Assembly: GCF_963583255.1 (NCBI RefSeq)
Contig: NC_084803.1
Span: 24,154,428-24,218,427, forward strand
DNA: 64,000 nt
Origin: Pyrus communis
Taxonomy: Eukaryota > Streptophyta > Magnoliopsida > Rosales > Rosaceae
Direction: 5' to 3'
Within the stretch, counting starts at the first letter, position 1; the number at the start of each line of letters is the position of its first letter. The position numbers and the translations under genes are program-made. The notes under the pieces were generated by a model. The model was not told where the DNA came from, ran no database searches, and saw only the letters and a list, made by a program, of their open reading frames with translations. Positions 60,688 through 64,000 of the stretch are shown here, piece after piece.

Positions 60688-61365
60688 TCACAAAGGGCGT
60701 TTACTTGAAGCCCCACTACTGGGCAAAACTCTAGGAGCGGAAGGCATCGGAGCGGAAGGCATCGGAGCGGAAGGCATCGGAGCGGAAGGCATCGGAGCAG
60801 GAGGCATCAGAGCTAGAGCATTCCAGGCCCCAATACTTGGCCAAACGCTGGACGAGCCAGGAAAAATGTGCCTCTGGAAGTAAGCCGAAAGCCTTTGACG
60901 GTCACTTTGCATTCGACCATTGGATTCTTGCAGCTTATCAAGCTTCCTCTTCATGCCCGTTGAATAGTTGTTTGCAAGCACATGCAAACTTCTATTCTCA
61001 TACTTCAGCTGCTTGATCTCTTGCTTGAGACTTTCCACCTCTGCCATCAATGATTCCACCTGACGGGAGCGGGCAAGCAGGCGTTGGCCCATATTGGACA
61101 CAGAGCTCGCACACTGAACACTAAGTGCGAGGGACTCTTGAACGGCCAACTCATCGGACCGTCCTGACAGCAGCCTACTATCTTTTGGAGTGAGGAGGTT
61201 CCTAGCTACTATTGTAGCTGTTGTGGCGTCCTGCATCACGGAGTCTTCACCTGTGAGAAGACCGTTAGAAGATAAGAAAGAAGGGCGCCATACGTTACCT
61301 TGACGCGGTGCGCCCGTATCACTGCTAAGGCTCAATTCCAAGCTAAGGTTCGATGAGTTTGCCAT
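60688..61365 (-). CDS. Antisense ORF: LxLxL coiled-coil protein, unknown function
   Basis: 225 aa, opposite in direction to pol, starting at ATG 61365. Same architecture as the ORF at 22887-23573: N-terminal Leu-Ser-Leu-Glu-Leu, conserved middle (Leu-Ser-Gly-Arg-Ser-Asp-Glu-Leu), coiled coil with Val-Glu-Ser-Leu-Met-Ala-Glu-Val-Glu-Ser-Leu, and a Met-Pro-Ser-Ala-Pro tail. The tail is coded by a 15-bp minisatellite (60737-60800), four copies here. About 17 substitutions in ~185 comparable residues and no frameshift between the two copies. Nuclear action through the LxLxL motif is possible but untested. Confidence 0.78.
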   Translation of the reverse strand: MANSSNLSLELSLSSDTGAPRQGNVWRPSFLSSNGLLTGEDSVMQDATTATIVARNLLTPKDSRLLSGRSDELAVQESLALSVQCASSVSNMGQRLLARSRQVESLMAEVESLKQEIKQLKYENRSLHVLANNYSTGMKRKLDKLQESNGRMQSDRQRLSAYFQRHIFPGSSSVWPSIGAWNALALMPPAPMPSAPMPSAPMPSAPMPSAPRVLPSSGASSKRPL

Positions 61366-61952
61366 TTTTCAAAAGTGTTCAAAGAGAAGGGATGGAGTTA
61401 AATTTCAAAGGGTCGGAGTCTATTTTCAAGAATGGGAAATCTTCAGAGTGTGTTTGTTGTGGTGATCGATAGCTCTATAAAAAGCCAAGGCGACGCGTCC
61501 ACCGATTCAAGAAGCCGGAATTTCCGGCGTAATTTAGGCGACGCTTTCTCGGCTTTTCAGAAGACGCATTCAACTTTGTCAAAAGATTTCTTCTTTTCAG
61601 ACAACACGTGGAGGCCATCATCGCAACTACACATCTTTAGCCGACAAGCGCAAAGTTCGGCGACGCTTTCTCTGCTTTTCAGAAAACGCGTGCAGCTTTG
61701 TCAAAAGGAGCTGCATCCGCACTACTACGTGTCGTTCAGAAAGCAAAGGGGCGTTGCTCAGAAATCGAAGGGGCGCCTGCTCAGAAATCGAAGAGGCGTT
61801 TTCAAAGATCGAAGAGGCGCCACTATTTCAAAAAGCCGGATTTGCGGGATCAAAACGTTTGTCGACAAGGGTAAAAGAACAGTACCACCACTTGATATTA
61901 TCTCTATATATGTCGACCTTCGTTTTTTTATGGCAAGGCAGACCTGAAGAAA
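61366..61952. promoter_or_regulatory. Bidirectional promoter-like region between two divergent ORFs
   Basis: For the antisense ORF: minus-strand TATA-like TTTTTATAGAGC at about 61468-61480. For the sense ORF: CTCTATATATG at about 61903-61913, some 45 bp before ATG 61953. Between them lie an ACACGTGG G-box core (about 61604) and an ACGTG at about 61726, with repeated GCGACGCTTTCTC and CAGAAAACGCGTG motifs. Shared with the other element in reverse. Confidence 0.5.
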
Positions 61953-62294
61953 ATGCCCAACTCTCCCTCACCTCTGAGGACGCACTCCCAGCAAAGCCTT
62001 TCGAATTACTCAATTTTTTCTTCTTCCCCAAAGATGATACCAGATGCCTGGAGTACAGATGACCCAGGAGAAAACAGCACAACAAATACATGTGCTGATT
62101 CATTCACCGCTTCTTCAAAAGCAAAGGTATCTCATATCATCAAGGTCAAAAGCAAAAGTATCTCATATCATGCTCTTTCCCTGTCTTTTTCTTTGTCCTT
62201 GTTCTTACTCGCATGGCAAAGTGAAAGAAGCAATCAGCCAGCACTTGGAGTCAGTCTTCCGAGTTGGAGCCAACTGCCTGGAATCTATTCCTGA
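61953..62294 (+). CDS. Sense-strand short ORF downstream of the promoter region, unknown
   Basis: 113 codons starting Met-Pro-Asn-Ser-Pro-Ser-Pro-Leu, Ser-rich, with a hydrophobic run (Leu-Ser-Phe-Ser-Leu-Ser-Leu-Phe-Leu-Leu) near the end. The first ~40 residues match the ORF at 22029-22298 in the other element, then indels change the frame. Could be a captured host exon. Coding status is doubtful. Confidence 0.35.
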   Translation: MPNSPSPLRTHSQQSLSNYSIFSSSPKMIPDAWSTDDPGENSTTNTCADSFTASSKAKVSHIIKVKSKSISYHALSLSFSLSLFLLAWQSERSNQPALGVSLPSWSQLPGIYS

Positions 62295-63726
62295 TTGCTT
62301 ACCTAGCGTTGCTCTCGAGTAGTCATCTTCAACGGTTGATACACTTCCAGAGAAGGGACCACTTCTGCAAAGGGGAGCGAGTAAGGCAAGTGAAAATGAT
62401 ACATTGAAGCATGTGGAGACAAACATAGGCTGAGTTATCCTCCAACCCTTTTCAATACGAATTGGAAAGATTGAACAAAGAAACAAACCAAAGGGGTAAG
62501 CTCAGACCTTCGGGGAAGACCAAAAGAATCCTGCTGCCCAGTTCAAGAGTAGCACAAAGGAAAATCAATGATGGGCGGAAACTAGTTCAAGAGTAAGCTT
62601 GTGGAGTCACTATGATCAAAGCCTCAATGCAATTACCAAGGAGAAGAGGGAATTTACACTCCATAACCAGATTTGCGTCCCTAAACTCTTCTCTTTGTTA
62701 ATTACATTCTGCCATGTTTAGTATGTTTAAATTGCTTTTTGTGTATTTACTTATGCTTTGTGTGAATCTATCCTTAAAACATTGAGGACAATGTTTGATT
62801 TAAGTGTGGGGGGGTAACTAATGTTGTTAATGCAAATTCGTGGGATTTTATCACCCATAACTTCAAATGTTGTTCCTTGCTGTTTTAAGGTGTTTTTAAA
62901 TTGTTTTAGAGTGTTTTAGTGTGTTTTGTTTTATAACTCCGAAAATCACATAAAAATTTGAAGAAAATGTTTTGAAAAGCCTAAAAAGAGTGTTTTAAGT
63001 CGTTTTTGTGTGTTTGTGTCTTAGGGTACCTTCCAACACAATGATAAGGATTTGGTTTATAATTGCATGACGGTTAGAAAGAGTTATAAACATAGAGAAA
63101 GGTTTGATTTACTCTTGGTATATGCTTGGTTATGGTTATAATGTATGACTTCACATGCAATCATAAAAAATAAAAAAAATTCGTTTTTGTAACATGCTTG
63201 AAGGAAGGAACTCAAACAAACGCTACGACCCTGTGAGACTCGAGCCATTACCTTCTTTGGAGAGTTATTTTCTGTGATTCTTTGTTTTCTAAAGTTGTTG
63301 CATGATCTCATTATTCCTTGCTTGGTTACTACTTAGAAGGCGTTTCATCATATAGTTCCAAATGCTAGAACTCATGCCCATTTCATTCAAAGCATGTTAT
63401 TGATTTGCATAACATATATCAAGATGAAGTTGTGTAGTTGCCACCATAGCCAAATAGCCTCACTTCCCATATTTCGTATTTGTTGTAAGTTTTAACCCCG
63501 TTGAGCCTTGTTTAGCCTCTATTCTTTGTTTACCCATATTTTCCTCACCTAACCTAGTTTAGGACAATCCACACCCTTGTTCTTAAAAGATAGTGAGCAT
63601 GACTTAAATGAATTCCTTTTGAGTTACATTATGCAAGAAAATGAGTGTGGGGGAAGGAATGCTTGTTCTTAAGTATGTTTGAGATTCAAAAGAAAAGAAA
63701 GATAGAAAGAAAAAAAAGAGAGCTTG

Positions 63727-63757
<31 letters not shown>

Positions 63758-64000
63758 GAATAAGTGATTGAAGAAAGGTTCCAAAACACCAATTCTGGGC
63801 GTAAATTGTCTAAATTCTCCCTTTTTGTTCAAAAGTTGAGTTTTCATTCAAAAGTGAATTCTAAGTTGATTCAAATGCTTTGCTCACTATTTCTTTAAGA
63901 ACCTTTGTTTTCCATATCCCTTCTTTGTTATCCACATACCCCAAGCCCCGTTACAACCCTTGACTTCTATCTTGAGTGTTGTGTATTTCAATTTGTGGAG
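62295..64000. other. 3' non-coding region of the pol-containing element
   Basis: No gene seen. Matches 19800-22030 in reverse. Contains PPT-like AAGTGTGGGGGGG at 62802-62814 and GAGTGTGGGGGA at 63643-63654, plus an A run at about 63728-63750. The true PPT and 3' LTR are expected beyond the window. Confidence 0.75.

Larger units (their letters stand above)
51907..64000 (+). mobile_element. Athila-like Ty3 LTR retrotransposon with full pol, runs past the window
   Basis: Order: 5' LTR (51907-54497), tRNA-Asp PBS, chimeric gag with stops, in-frame pol with all enzymatic domains, antisense coiled-coil ORF with internal promoter, sense short ORF, long 3' non-coding region. No chromodomain. By alignment with the element at 17421-27624 the 3' LTR should begin about 480 bp beyond the window end. 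The stops in gag make this copy defective for gag, but its pol frame is open, so it could be a source of enzymes. Confidence 0.92.

Overview
The window is nuclear DNA of a flowering plant, most likely a woody Rosaceae such as apple or pear. The evidence is intron-containing plant genes, EIX2/HcrVf-type receptor-like proteins, a plastid rrn5 insertion, PIF/Harbinger and Helitron relics, and large Athila-like LTR retrotransposons. The family assignment is inference; the eukaryotic plant origin is firm.

Layout. 0.4-3.7 kb: decayed minus-strand Ty3 retrotransposon pieces (gag, LTR-like stretch, integrase). 3.7-4.3 kb: truncated Harbinger end. 5.7-11.1 kb: tandem array of three short Helitron-like elements, with a 4.2 kb PIF/Harbinger transposon inserted at its first junction. 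11.45-14.18 kb: the one apparently intact host gene, an 11-exon plastid-targeted HAD (CbbY-like) hydrolase. 14.5-14.85 kb: fragment of a UGT85-type glycosyltransferase. 15.4-16.8 kb: LTR-like repeat. 17.4-27.6 kb: young non-autonomous Athila-like element (minus) with LTRs that look identical, one missing its outer 116 bp, bordered by an identical 336 bp duplication of flanking DNA.

29.9-32.8 kb: a nearly complete LRR receptor-like protein gene (minus) with two in-frame TAG stops and a promoter followed upstream by three ~598 bp tandem repeats. 35.4-35.9 kb: foldback minisatellite. 36.2-40.2 kb: 3'-truncated PHT4-type plastid anion/ascorbate transporter gene (minus) with a Mutator-type MITE in intron 1. 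42.3-47.3 kb: second LRR-RLP, a pseudogene split by a solo LTR with a perfect 5-bp target-site duplication. 49.3-49.7 kb: nuclear plastid DNA with 5S rRNA. 51.9 kb to the window end: a larger plus-strand Athila-like element with gag, protease, RT, RNase H and integrase; its 3' LTR lies outside.

Most interesting system: both Athila-like elements carry, between pol (or its remnant) and the 3' LTR, an antisense ORF of about 225 aa encoding an LxLxL-bearing coiled-coil protein with a Pro/Met/Ala-rich tail. It has its own TATA- and G-box-containing promoter, back to back with a second, sense-strand short ORF. The two elements share LTR ends, PBS, PPT and this module, so they look like an autonomous/non-autonomous pair. 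The protein is about 90 percent conserved between them by eye, while pol is lost in one. Coordinates of exons and element ends were read by hand; functions without named motifs are not claimed.
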